Under the pieces are notes generated by a model. The model did not search any database, was not told where the DNA came from, and was given only the letters and a program-made list of their open reading frames with translations. The position numbers were made by a program, and so were the translations under genes. From Candidatus Woesearchaeota archaeon (lineage in GTDB: Archaea; Nanobdellota; Nanobdellia; SCGC-AAA011-G17; GW2011-AR20): a DNA stretch of 35,481 nucleotides. The DNA lies in assembly GCA_016203115.1 (NCBI GenBank), contig JACQNJ010000033.1:1-35481 (forward strand). Direction: 5' to 3'. Shown here piece after piece: positions 1-9,270 of this stretch (positions are counted from its first letter, which is position 1; each line of letters opens with the position of its first letter).

Positions 1-2
1 AA

Positions 3-197
3 GGTAAATATTATGTGCTCTCTAACAATAGGATTGAGTGTCTTAACAGTAAGATTAACCTCTGGTACAAGAAGTTCAGAGGGTTCAAGAGATTGGACAC
101 AGCCAATCTCTGGTGCGAAATGTGGAAATTCTTCTACAATCTAATGAGGCCGAGAGTTATCCCTCATGAAGTTATCAGCATACATCAAATAATCTAA
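3..197 (+). mobile_element. C-terminal fragment of a DDE transposase (IS6/IS240-like), truncated by window edge
   Basis: Open frame to the window edge reads GKYYVLSNNRIECLNSKINLWYKKFRGFKRLDTANLWCEMWKFFYNLMRP, matching the 'NN.iE.lNs.iK..yk.fRGFK...sA...' C-terminus of DDE transposases. Confidence 0.7.
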
Positions 198-284
198 GAA
201 TTTTATCAAAATTCCATAAGTAATGATTAATCATCATTATTTAAGTTAACAGAACCAAATTAAAGAATGTTTAAAAATGTTTAG

Positions 285-524
285 TTATACTCTCTCTTCT
301 AGCCTTCTTAGCTGGTTTTCTAAAATATTCAATGCCTCTCTCCTATTAATAAACCTTCTAGTTTTGACCTTAAAATAAACAGGGTAGACATTATGTACCC
401 CATCTTTTCTTTTTATAGCTCTAGCGAACCAATCAGCTTCCGGTGTTTTTCCATAATCTTCTAACACCCTAAAATAGGCGTCATTTACATGAAGATGATT
501 TAATGGAGCATCAAAGTATACCAT
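285..524 (-). CDS. hypothetical protein (79 aa)
   Basis: Open frame with protein-like composition; no recognisable family. Confidence 0.4.
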   Translation of the reverse strand: MVYFDAPLNHLHVNDAYFRVLEDYGKTPEADWFARAIKRKDGVHNVYPVYFKVKTRRFINRREALNILENQLRRLEERV

Positions 525-554
525 ATAATTTATGAAAAGAGAAACAATAAAAAG

Positions 555-1661
555 TTATAGTCTACAAACCTTGCAAACTTTTCTCACTCTATCCCTTGCT
601 ATGGTTAAGGCAGAGCATCTTACACAATTTTCATGTTTATCTAAATTCTTTAATACAATAGAAGTATTTTTTGTTATTTTTTCTTCCACTAATTCAAACA
701 TTTTTTTTTCTGAGAATCCTTTATGCTCTGCATAGCTGCTTATAACACCACCGGCATTTGCTACAAAATCAGGGATTATTAAAATTCCTTTTTTAGTCAA
801 TAGCTCTTCTGTCTCATGGGTCATTGGAATGTTGCTTCCTTCAACTATGATTTTAGCTTTTATATTATCAACATCACCCGGAGAAATTAGATCTGGAATA
901 GCTGCTGTTATTAATACATCTACCTCTAATCCTATTATGTCTCTGCTTGGGATTCTTGTCCCATCCTGGTAATCTGTAACTCTCCCTTTTTCTTTTTTTA
1001 CCATTGCTAATTCTTTGAAATTTAATCCATCTTTATTGTAAATCACACCAGATGAATCTGAGACTGCTACTAATTTAGCTCCGTGCTCTGACAGGAATTT
1101 AGCTGCAAACCATCCAACATTCCCAAAACCCTCTATTGCCACTGTTGTGCTCTTTACATTCATTTTTTTATGCTTTAGAGCGACTAATGTTGCATGATAA
1201 ACTCCAAAACCTGTTGAGCCAAGTTCATGCGGCAGACCACCCATTTTTTTAGGTTTCCCTGTACAGGATTTTTTATTTCCATTTGCCTTTGCAAACCATT
1301 CCATTTCCTGCTCTGAGGTATTCATATCAGGAGCTGCTATATACATGGAAGGAGAGATTAATTTTAAAGCTTTAGCAAACTCCTCCACTAATTCTTTCTT
1401 TTCTTTCTTGCTTATGGATTTATCATCTGCTATTATTCCTGATTTAGCCCCCCCAAAGGGAAGGTCAGCAAGAGAGCATTTCCAAGTCATTACTCTTGCC
1501 AGTTTTGAGACTTCTTCAACAGAAACACTAGGAGTCATTCTAATGCCTCCCTTTCCAGGTCCTCTTGCAAGAGAATCAATTACAACAAAGCCATGCATCC
1601 CTGTTTTTGGATGATAAACTTCAAAAATTTTTTCTGGACCGATTTCATCAAATTCAACCAT
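555..1661 (-). CDS. gdhA: Glu/Leu/Phe/Val dehydrogenase (glutamate dehydrogenase)
   Basis: GPGKGGIRM, MTWKCSLADLPFGGAKSGI, AAPDMNT, AIEGFGNVGWFAAKFL, EGSNIPMT, PDFVANAGGVI motifs. Confidence 0.95.
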   Translation of the reverse strand: MVEFDEIGPEKIFEVYHPKTGMHGFVVIDSLARGPGKGGIRMTPSVSVEEVSKLARVMTWKCSLADLPFGGAKSGIIADDKSISKKEKKELVEEFAKALKLISPSMYIAAPDMNTSEQEMEWFAKANGNKKSCTGKPKKMGGLPHELGSTGFGVYHATLVALKHKKMNVKSTTVAIEGFGNVGWFAAKFLSEHGAKLVAVSDSSGVIYNKDGLNFKELAMVKKEKGRVTDYQDGTRIPSRDIIGLEVDVLITAAIPDLISPGDVDNIKAKIIVEGSNIPMTHETEELLTKKGILIIPDFVANAGGVISSYAEHKGFSEKKMFELVEEKITKNTSIVLKNLDKHENCVRCSALTIARDRVRKVCKVCRL

Positions 1662-1673
1662 TTTACTCCTATA

Positions 1674-1900
1674 TTACATTAATTCTTTTGTTATATAATG
1701 TGTTATTATTAATATACTTATTCCAATTATGATTGATGACCATAAGCTCAATTATTTGGAAAAAGATATATGTCTTGTAATTCCCAAACACCCCTCCAAA
1801 AAGATATAACTGCTACACCTATCATTATAGAGAAGATTATCTGGTGATGGGTTTTCATCCTGCTAATCTTTTTGAGCATATTATTTACAAAATTTGTCAT
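1674..1900 (-). pseudogene. small two-TM membrane protein split by an apparent 1-nt frameshift
   Basis: MTNFVNNMLKKISRMKTHHQIIFSIMIGVAVISFWRGVWELQDIYLFPNN* (1900..1748) continues in another frame as LSLWSSIIIGISILIITHYITKELM* (stop 1674). Confidence 0.55.
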
Positions 1901-2056
1901 TATAAAAAACTTTTGTATAAGATGACTTTTTTCTTGAGATGAAAAATTTGGTGAAAAGAAAAAAATGAGTTAGATTAATAATCCTACAAATAATAAAAGT
2001 TTTAACTGGAAATGCTATAGAGTAATGTTTATTAATATTGAAATTCTGCTATTTTT

Positions 2057-3964
2057 ATGAGCTTAGCTGGAAGAAGGTTTAGCAGACGTTTTGCAATTGT
2101 AGCATCTCTAGCCTCTTTACTTACATTAGAATGTGATAATTCTGAAGAGGGGGTTTATTATTCTGCTCCAACTCAGCCTGTAGTAAATACTACGCAAAGA
2201 AGTAATAACCCTCCTGAGACTTTTATAGACAGAACTTATTTTACACAAGAAGGAAAAGAATTTGTAATAGAATTCAGTGGCAGAGACAATGATCCAGGGG
2301 ATAGAGTAGCAAGATTTGAATACAGAATAGATAATGACCCATGGAGGTCATATACTGAAAATCGCCTTGTTTTGGCTACAGCCTTTTATGATAAAGGAGT
2401 ACATACTGTTGAGTTTAGAGCGATTGATACATCAGGAGTTCCTGATCCAACCCCTTCTAGGGTAACTTTTCAAGGTATAAAAGAAGAAAGTGTTTTAGCA
2501 ACTACTACTAATTCAAATGGCGTTGGAAATTTAGTAGTTAATGGGAAAGAAATAGATGTAAGAACTGTTGATTCTGATTCAAGGGCACCAATAGGAAGTA
2601 TAGGTATAGAAGCTGTTTCTTATGGAAATGTAATTGGAACTATAAGCAAGGATCCATTAGGGAGATATTGGCCCCTAATATGGCCTGTTAGAATTAGTGG
2701 AAGAGGAAAGACATTGGCTGATATTGTTTTGGAAGTAGAGATGCAGAAGATTTCTGGCGATAGACCCTATACAATTTATACATCTGAGCCTTTATTTGAT
2801 AGCGAAACAAAATTATATTTAAGGTATGTTAACACGACCATATTAGAATTTATGACCGGCTATTTCAAAAAAAGAGATGAGCTAGGAAGAGCAATTGAGA
2901 TAGCTGAGTTCATCAATACATATGGAGGTTTTCAGGGGGAGAAGCAGATTACATTGGCTACTGACCTGAACAAGTTTAGATCAGATTACATAATGCATTT
3001 ACCTGACATAATAAACAAAATAGCCTCTCTTGTTGGTGTGACCGCAAGTCCGTATGCAATATACTGCGATGTATATGAGCAAACATCATTTGTCGGGACC
3101 AACACAGTTTCTTTTGATTTTAATGGGAACTATACAACTATGCTAGGCAGGGTTACATCACAAGATGGTGCACCTATCAGCGGAGCAACAATATCACAGA
3201 TACAGCCACCTGGACCTTCAAGCAGCACAAACTCAAAAGGGGAATATTCTATGTTTTATGTTAGAACAGGATATAAGCTAAGATTAAAGGTAGAAAGCCC
3301 AGGATTTGAGACGATTGTTAATGACGGAGACCTCCTTCCTGGATTGTGGGACTTAAAAAGAAATGACTATGTGATGCAAAAAACAAGATCACCAGAAACA
3401 TTGAAAACTATAACCTTACAGCCAAAAGATGGGAAGGATACTAGGATTGTAAAATTTGTTTGTCCACCATGCAGAGATCAGATATTGTTCTTTGAATGGC
3501 CCAATAGAGATGATGCTTTTGTTGGAAGAGATGAGGAGGATCAAATTATTTATAACATAAACAGGGCTTATATTGCATTTGATATGTCCAGGGTACAAGG
3601 GCTTAATATTCAACAAGCATTTTTAGAGTTATATGGTACAATGCGTTCAAATATATGGGGGGGTATAGTGGGCAATATTGGAGTAAGGAGAGTGTCATCT
3701 GGATGGACAGAAAATGGGTTAGAATGGAATAATCAACCCTCTTTTGAATCTCTTGTTCAAGATGCAATAAATATTGATTCCGGATACAAATGGAGGAGAT
3801 GGGATGTAAGTTCTGCTGCTATCTCATGGATGTCTGGCTTTGCAAATAATGGATTAGTATTAATCTCGTCAGATGAGAATACAGAAGGATATTTTGATTT
3901 TCTTACAAGCGACAGCCCAGACTCTCAACACCTACCCAGAATTGTAATATTCTATTCTGAATGA
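2057..3964 (+). CDS. Exported multidomain protein: carboxypeptidase-regulatory-like domain plus C-terminal DNRLRE-like domain
   Basis: N-terminal signal (RRFSRRFAIVASLASLLTLEC); 'MLGRVTSQDGAPISGATISQIQPPG...TNSKGEYSMFYVRTGYKLRLKVESPGFE'; C-terminal 'RAYIAFDMS...AFLELY...GWTENGLEWNNQPSF...WDVSSAAISWMSG..NNGLVLIS'. Confidence 0.7.
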   Translation: MSLAGRRFSRRFAIVASLASLLTLECDNSEEGVYYSAPTQPVVNTTQRSNNPPETFIDRTYFTQEGKEFVIEFSGRDNDPGDRVARFEYRIDNDPWRSYTENRLVLATAFYDKGVHTVEFRAIDTSGVPDPTPSRVTFQGIKEESVLATTTNSNGVGNLVVNGKEIDVRTVDSDSRAPIGSIGIEAVSYGNVIGTISKDPLGRYWPLIWPVRISGRGKTLADIVLEVEMQKISGDRPYTIYTSEPLFDSETKLYLRYVNTTILEFMTGYFKKRDELGRAIEIAEFINTYGGFQGEKQITLATDLNKFRSDYIMHLPDIINKIASLVGVTASPYAIYCDVYEQTSFVGTNTVSFDFNGNYTTMLGRVTSQDGAPISGATISQIQPPGPSSSTNSKGEYSMFYVRTGYKLRLKVESPGFETIVNDGDLLPGLWDLKRNDYVMQKTRSPETLKTITLQPKDGKDTRIVKFVCPPCRDQILFFEWPNRDDAFVGRDEEDQIIYNINRAYIAFDMSRVQGLNIQQAFLELYGTMRSNIWGGIVGNIGVRRVSSGWTENGLEWNNQPSFESLVQDAINIDSGYKWRRWDVSSAAISWMSGFANNGLVLISSDENTEGYFDFLTSDSPDSQHLPRIVIFYSE

Positions 3965-5605
3965 TTATTTATGAGCAAAATAAAATACTCTCTTTTTAGG
4001 AGTATTAAGCTCACATCTTATAAAGAAATTTCTTTCTAGCTGAATAATTTCATCTTTTTTTACTTTTTTTATTGATGATTCGGCTATTGCCTTTATTTTT
4101 TTGGCATTATCCATTACTATTTCTATATTTACCAAATCTTTTGAAACAGGAAGCCAGTGAATTAAGGATGCGTTTAAATTTTGATCTGGGGCTGTTGAAA
4201 TATATTCTTTGTTTTTAAAATTGAATAAATGCATTAATCTGTATATCTTGTTTTTTCCTAACTTGTCTTGAATGTAAAATTCTCCTGATGACTTTAATAT
4301 TCTAAAACCTTTCTTTAAATTAGGATGTAAAGGCAGTTTAGCTGTTAATTTGGGGGCATTATTTATTCTAATTTTTTTGGGATTGATAATTGCAAAATAC
4401 CTCTTTGCTTTTTTGTCTATTACTTCCTTGTTTAAATGCGCTAATTTTTCAAAATTGACATGGATCTCTGATTTTGTCAATCTGGCATCTTTTATAAAAT
4501 TGATAACTGTATCTGGCTGAAACCCTCGCTTTCTTAAAGCCTTTAATGTGCCTAGCCTTGGATCATCCCATCCTGTAAGCTTCTTTTCTTGAATTAATCT
4601 CTTAGCTTCTGAAGTTGATTTTACTCCTGAAAATATTATTCTTCCTAAGTAGATTGTTTCAGGATATTGCCAACTGAAATAGTCGTAAATGTATTTCTGC
4701 CTTATATCCGATATTTCCAAATCAATTCCTCTTAAAATATGGGTTACTTCAAGCTCATGATCATCAATTGCCGAAGCGAAGTTTAGCAATGGCCATACCT
4801 TTGCTTTTTTATTTAGTGGATGACTTGATTTGTTTACTATTCTAAACGCTGGCCAATCTCTTACTGCCGGATTTTCATGCATGATGTTTGTCTTTACCCT
4901 GTAGACAGCTTCCCCTTCCTTATATTTTTTAAACATTTTTTTCCATCTTTTTAGTGCTTCTGAACTGGATAAATTTCTGCATTCACATTCCATGCTTTTA
5001 TCTATTAATTTTTTGAATTCTTCCTGATCGCAGGTACAGATATAAGCATTATTACTCTCTATTAATTTCTCAGCATATTTGTAGTAAATTTTCAATCTCC
5101 CAGACTGAATTATTCTTTTATTTATTTTAATTTTTAACCACTTTAGATCCTCTTCAAACCACTTATAAGCTTCTTTCATTGGAACTTTGTTCTTAGGATC
5201 TGTATCATCAAATCTTAAAATGAAAGTTCCTTTGTATCTTTGAACAAAAAAATAATTCCATAGAGCAATTCTGGAGTGGCCTAGAGACATTGGACCATTT
5301 GGGTTTGGAGCAAAACGCATTACTACTTTGCCCTTTTTTGCTTTTGGTAAACTGGGAATTGTTAGAACTTCTTTTATTTTCTTTTTTTGAGGAATATTAT
5401 AATTTTTCAGTTTATTTTTTTGTTCTTCTAATGATAAAGAGTTTACTTCTTTTACTATTTCATTAATTTCTTGTGATATTTGCTGGATATTATTTTTTAA
5501 GCTGGGATTTTCCTGCAAGACCTTCCCTATGACTGCTCCTGGATTGGCTTTTCCATTAAATTGAACAGCATTATTTAGAGCATGTTTTAGAATTATATTT
5601 TTCAT
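3965..5605 (-). CDS. gltX: Glutamyl-tRNA synthetase (archaeal type)
   Basis: RFAPNPNGPMSLGHSR (HIGH-like), FDDTDP, DWPAFRIV, DDHELEVTHILRG, KSTSEAKRLI, GWDDPRLGTLKALRKRGF. Confidence 0.95.
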   Translation of the reverse strand: MKNIILKHALNNAVQFNGKANPGAVIGKVLQENPSLKNNIQQISQEINEIVKEVNSLSLEEQKNKLKNYNIPQKKKIKEVLTIPSLPKAKKGKVVMRFAPNPNGPMSLGHSRIALWNYFFVQRYKGTFILRFDDTDPKNKVPMKEAYKWFEEDLKWLKIKINKRIIQSGRLKIYYKYAEKLIESNNAYICTCDQEEFKKLIDKSMECECRNLSSSEALKRWKKMFKKYKEGEAVYRVKTNIMHENPAVRDWPAFRIVNKSSHPLNKKAKVWPLLNFASAIDDHELEVTHILRGIDLEISDIRQKYIYDYFSWQYPETIYLGRIIFSGVKSTSEAKRLIQEKKLTGWDDPRLGTLKALRKRGFQPDTVINFIKDARLTKSEIHVNFEKLAHLNKEVIDKKAKRYFAIINPKKIRINNAPKLTAKLPLHPNLKKGFRILKSSGEFYIQDKLGKNKIYRLMHLFNFKNKEYISTAPDQNLNASLIHWLPVSKDLVNIEIVMDNAKKIKAIAESSIKKVKKDEIIQLERNFFIRCELNTPKKRVFYFAHK

Positions 5606-6024
5606 TTTATTAACCCTTTTATTATATTTATAATATTTTCAAATTCTTTTTTGTTTTTTTCATAAAATTCCATTGGAATGTCTTCACCATAATAATTTAA
5701 CCTATTCCTAAAAAATGACATTTGCGAGATTAGATAACTTTCACCTTCATAGTCTTTATTATTTATATAGAAATAACTGATCAAGCATTGATGATTTTTT
5801 GATCTTAACCCATTTTTCAATAGATAGGCTACAAGCAATTCTTTTATTACCTCATAATAATCTTCTACCACGAGAGAAACTGTATCTTGGTTTATTTTTG
5901 TATTTTTAGCCCTTTTTAATCTTAACATTGCCTTTTCTGTTATTGCTTTTATTCTATCATTATCTACCTCTATCTTCCTTATGAAGTTTCTTTCACAGTC
6001 TTTCCAGTTCATTATGTCATTCAT
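5602..6024 (-). CDS. HEPN domain protein (putative type VII TA partner)
   Basis: VVEDYYEVIKELLVAYLLKNGLRSKNHQCLISYF...FFRNRLNYYG; translationally coupled to MNT gene. Confidence 0.8.
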   Translation of the reverse strand: MNDIMNWKDCERNFIRKIEVDNDRIKAITEKAMLRLKRAKNTKINQDTVSLVVEDYYEVIKELLVAYLLKNGLRSKNHQCLISYFYINNKDYEGESYLISQMSFFRNRLNYYGEDIPMEFYEKNKKEFENIINIIKGLIK

Positions 6025-6521
6025 TTTACATATCCAAACAATTTTATTCCATTTAGGATATTATTTAATAGACTCTTTGGCACTCTTTTAATATTTGATT
6101 CCAGGAATATATCTATTTTATGCTTTAGTATTTTTTCATATTCTTTTAAACTTAATTCTTTTTTGACTGGCGTTTCTATGAATATATCAATATCTGAATC
6201 TTTATCATATTCTCCTTTTCTTACGCTTCCAAAAACTACTATTAATGAAGGATTTAACTCTTTTATTAAGAAGTCTATTAAACCTGCTTCATACATCTTG
6301 TTTATCATAAAGAAGGTTTTTAGAAATTTTGAATAGTTGTTGTATGAAAATTTATTTTTTTCATCTATTATACCTTTTATTCTTAATTCCCTTAAGTATC
6401 TCTGAATCGTTGAAGTTGGAACTTTAGTCTCTTTATTTATCCTTCTAATCGTAAAATATTCTTCGGGGTTATTGAAGAATAGTTCTAATACACTATCCCA
6501 TTTTTGGTTCTTAAGTACCAT
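6021..6521 (-). CDS. wHTH + nucleotidyltransferase (MNT) domain protein
   Basis: LIVVFGSVRKGEYDKDSDIDIFIET; N-terminal wHTH. Confidence 0.85.
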   Translation of the reverse strand: MVLKNQKWDSVLELFFNNPEEYFTIRRINKETKVPTSTIQRYLRELRIKGIIDEKNKFSYNNYSKFLKTFFMINKMYEAGLIDFLIKELNPSLIVVFGSVRKGEYDKDSDIDIFIETPVKKELSLKEYEKILKHKIDIFLESNIKRVPKSLLNNILNGIKLFGYVK

Positions 6522-6597
6522 TTTTGAAATTAGTGTACCATTTTTAGTATATAAGGTTTTTGTTTTATTATTTATTACTTTACAGTAATTAAAATAG

Positions 6598-6611
6598 AAA
6601 GGTTTATAAAT
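6598..6611 (+). promoter_or_regulatory. archaeal BRE/TATA-like promoter
   Basis: gaaaggtttataaatg upstream of ORF 6663. Confidence 0.5.
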
Positions 6612-6662
6612 GATGAAAATTTTGATATTATAGATAAAAAGGGGTTAAAAGGAGATAAGAAG

Positions 6663-6911
6663 ATGACAGTTTTAAGATTAACAATGTCGCCTGGTGCTCA
6701 GAAGTTATATAATAAACTACAGGCTATCCATGCTGCTAGGAGAATAATTAGAGATGGAAGAGCAGCTGAGAAAGATTTAGAGGCATTAGAAGGTTTAGTA
6801 AGAAGAGCAGATGGAACTTTTACAAGAAGGTCACAAAACGTGGTTAGACAAGTTGCATATGCCCTTGAAAATCAGACGCCTGTTTATAATGGTATAGATA
6901 TAAGAGTTTAA
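6663..6911 (+). CDS. hypothetical basic protein (82 aa), first gene of orphan operon
   Basis: Purine-rich ggagat upstream; ORF spaced 11 nt from the next. Confidence 0.55.
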   Translation: MTVLRLTMSPGAQKLYNKLQAIHAARRIIRDGRAAEKDLEALEGLVRRADGTFTRRSQNVVRQVAYALENQTPVYNGIDIRV

Positions 6912-6922
6912 TGGAGCAATAA

Positions 6923-7585
6923 ATGGGGTTTTCATTATTTAATCGAAATGTAGAACTAGGAAGAGTTCAAGAGTCAATAGGTGCAACACCGATATATTCT
7001 GCTTTAATGGATGGTCTGTCTGAGATGGAAAGAATGGGTGTTGATAGATTAGTTTTAGCCTTATATGACTCAAAACCAGATGATAGTGTGAGAGGCAGGT
7101 GGATATCTCCAGAAGAATCATGTTATTATCCTTTTGAGTTGTTGGCTGACTCAGAACAAGAAATTATTAGAGATCATAAACATTACACTATAATCTCATT
7201 AGTGAGAGCGAACGTTGGAGGAGTTAGAACATATCCAGCTAGGGGGTTAGAGATCTTTCATAGAACAGCAGTTAATCCTTTTCTCCCTCGGTTAAAACCA
7301 GAATCAAGTTTAAGATATGTAACAAGAGATGAGGGTTATGTGGGGGAAGAAGATCTTAAAAGATATTTAGAAGAAAGTGAAGCAGTTGATGCATGGACAC
7401 CAACGGCTATAGAACAAGCGGTTAATGCTGGGATTCAAGAATATCAAACAACAACAAAAAGATTAATGGAAGATGCGGGAGTGCATGATTCTCTTGAAAA
7501 TATGGAACAAAGGCAATACACACCATTTGAACAAATTATGGTAAACATGAGAAGAGGCATTAATAAAGCGATAAATAAAAAATAA
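6923..7585 (+). CDS. hypothetical protein (220 aa)
   Basis: Compact operon context; no recognised family. Confidence 0.6.
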   Translation: MGFSLFNRNVELGRVQESIGATPIYSALMDGLSEMERMGVDRLVLALYDSKPDDSVRGRWISPEESCYYPFELLADSEQEIIRDHKHYTIISLVRANVGGVRTYPARGLEIFHRTAVNPFLPRLKPESSLRYVTRDEGYVGEEDLKRYLEESEAVDAWTPTAIEQAVNAGIQEYQTTTKRLMEDAGVHDSLENMEQRQYTPFEQIMVNMRRGINKAINKK

Positions 7586-7588
7586 AAA

Positions 7589-8254
7589 ATGGCAAGAAAA
7601 AAAATATTTGGGGCTTTAACTGCTGCAGTTTTAGGTTTAGCTAGTCAAGCACAAGCTAATGAAACAACTGTATACACAGGAGTTGATACTACTTATGTAA
7701 ATGCAGATTCTCTTAGAACAAAAAGAGTAGATCCTGCAGGTTTATCTCAAAAACAAGCCTCTCCCGATTTACAAGAGCAACATAGTCCAAAAATGAGGTT
7801 AGGGGGATATATCTTCGGTACAGGTGGAATGGTATATGAAACTAAAGATCGTAATTTTGGTGGTGGACCTGATGTAAGTGTTGGTTCAGAAATAAGAATT
7901 ATTGGACCATTGTATGTACAAGGACAATTTGTAGGTGTACTGGTAAAAGGAAAAGAAGAGACTCAAAGGTTGGCTGCATATAATGCTGGGATAGAAGCGA
8001 AATTAGGAAACCCTTTTGGACCTAATACTAACTTTATTGTTGGAGGGGGTTGGATAGGAGTTCGTACTGGAGATGAAAGAGCAGATGGACAGGGAGTGTA
8101 TTCTCGGTTGGGTCTGGAACTCAATATTGGAAAGCCTGATTATTATCAAACTTCAACGGGCATAAGATACGGAATTGATATGTCCAGAATTAGGACCAAA
8201 TCTGGTGATAAGGCCAGAGAAGTGGGTTCTTTTTTACAATTAGTTATTTATTAA
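7589..8254 (+). CDS. exported beta-barrel-like protein (221 aa)
   Basis: Signal peptide MARKKIFGALTAAVLGLASQAQA; repeated amphipathic beta strands; C-terminal LQLVIY. Confidence 0.6.
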   Translation: MARKKIFGALTAAVLGLASQAQANETTVYTGVDTTYVNADSLRTKRVDPAGLSQKQASPDLQEQHSPKMRLGGYIFGTGGMVYETKDRNFGGGPDVSVGSEIRIIGPLYVQGQFVGVLVKGKEETQRLAAYNAGIEAKLGNPFGPNTNFIVGGGWIGVRTGDERADGQGVYSRLGLELNIGKPDYYQTSTGIRYGIDMSRIRTKSGDKAREVGSFLQLVIY

Positions 8255-8261
8255 ATTTAAG

Positions 8262-8489
8262 ATGGCAGAAAATAAACAAGAACAAATTGGATTTCATAAA
8301 GGAAGTTTAACAACTTTAGCTAAAGAAAGACAGGAATTATTAAGAATAGTTAAAATTACAGAAGAATTAATGAAAGCTCACAGTAATGCATTAAAAGAGT
8401 TAGGTGTTGATTTAGAAAAAGAAGCTAAAGAAGCCCTTGAGAAAATGCAGAGAGAGCAAAGTAAAAAATTAGATGAGAAGGTAGAGTAA
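8262..8489 (+). CDS. hypothetical coiled-coil-like protein (75 aa)
   Basis: Charged helical sequence in compact operon. Confidence 0.5.
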   Translation: MAENKQEQIGFHKGSLTTLAKERQELLRIVKITEELMKAHSNALKELGVDLEKEAKEALEKMQREQSKKLDEKVE

Positions 8490-8490
8490 A

Positions 8491-8787
8491 ATGGGAATTA
8501 ATCCTTTATCAGCATTCAGTAATACACCTGTACAACCTTGTGATTTTCCGAGAAGTGTTCGTCATAGGGATAAAGATATATCTGGCTTAATCGCAAGAGG
8601 TCTTACTATTGCTGCTGCTGCTGCAACATTAACAGGTTTATTGTTAAATTCGTATTCAAAGTCACATGAATTCCAACCACAGATCATACAAGAGGAGATG
8701 AGGGTTCCTCAAAGGTATGATTCTGATGTTCTTAGAATAAAGTTATTAGAAAGAGATACTCCTGGATTAGGGAAATATATGATTTAA
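8491..8787 (+). CDS. hypothetical single-TM protein (98 aa)
   Basis: TM segment GLTIAAAAATLTGLLLNSY; 1-nt spacing to neighbours. Confidence 0.5.
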   Translation: MGINPLSAFSNTPVQPCDFPRSVRHRDKDISGLIARGLTIAAAAATLTGLLLNSYSKSHEFQPQIIQEEMRVPQRYDSDVLRIKLLERDTPGLGKYMI

Positions 8788-8788
8788 A

Positions 8789-9226
8789 ATGGAAAATCTG
8801 AAAATTCTTAACAGCAAAGAAAAAAAACAGATTTTAGACAGAGTTAAGAAACATTTTGGAATCAAAGGATTAGATTTAGATTATGCTTTCTTTAGAAACA
8901 ATGAAAATAAGGTATTTCTTTTAAACAAGGATGTTAAAAAAGTTGAGTTTGATAAGCTAAGAATAAATTCCTTAGGTGTATATTTTGGAGCTTTTGACAA
9001 TAATTTTAGATTATCTATAGAAGGAGCTCAGATGATTGGAAACAAAGCAACTAAGAATATTATTGAGATTGAAGATCCTAAAGCATGGCTTGAAGGGAAT
9101 AACATTAAAACTGAGGGAGAAAATGGATTGAAAATAGTCAAATCGGGAAAAGACTGTTTAGGGACAGGGCAACTAAAGGATGGGGTGCTGATAAATTATA
9201 TTCCTAAAGAGAGGAGAACAAAGTGA
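8789..9226 (+). CDS. PUA-domain, NIP7-like protein
   Basis: C-terminal 'GLKIVKSGKDCLGTGQLKDGVLINYIPKERR' resembles archaeal PUA/NIP7 proteins. Confidence 0.6.
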   Translation: MENLKILNSKEKKQILDRVKKHFGIKGLDLDYAFFRNNENKVFLLNKDVKKVEFDKLRINSLGVYFGAFDNNFRLSIEGAQMIGNKATKNIIEIEDPKAWLEGNNIKTEGENGLKIVKSGKDCLGTGQLKDGVLINYIPKERRTK

Positions 9227-9270
9227 TTTTTATACAATATGTTTAAATTTTTATCTTTCTTAATTCATTT

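Noticed and set aside
1345-1614. ORF 89 aa on + strand
   Set aside because: Antisense to gdhA; no independent support.
2057-2130. Tat signal peptide on the DNRLRE-like protein
   Set aside because: RRFSRRFAIV is only a loose twin-arginine match and LTLEC is an atypical lipobox; not enough to claim.
3416-3616. ORF 66 aa on - strand
   Set aside because: Antisense inside the exported DNRLRE-like protein gene.
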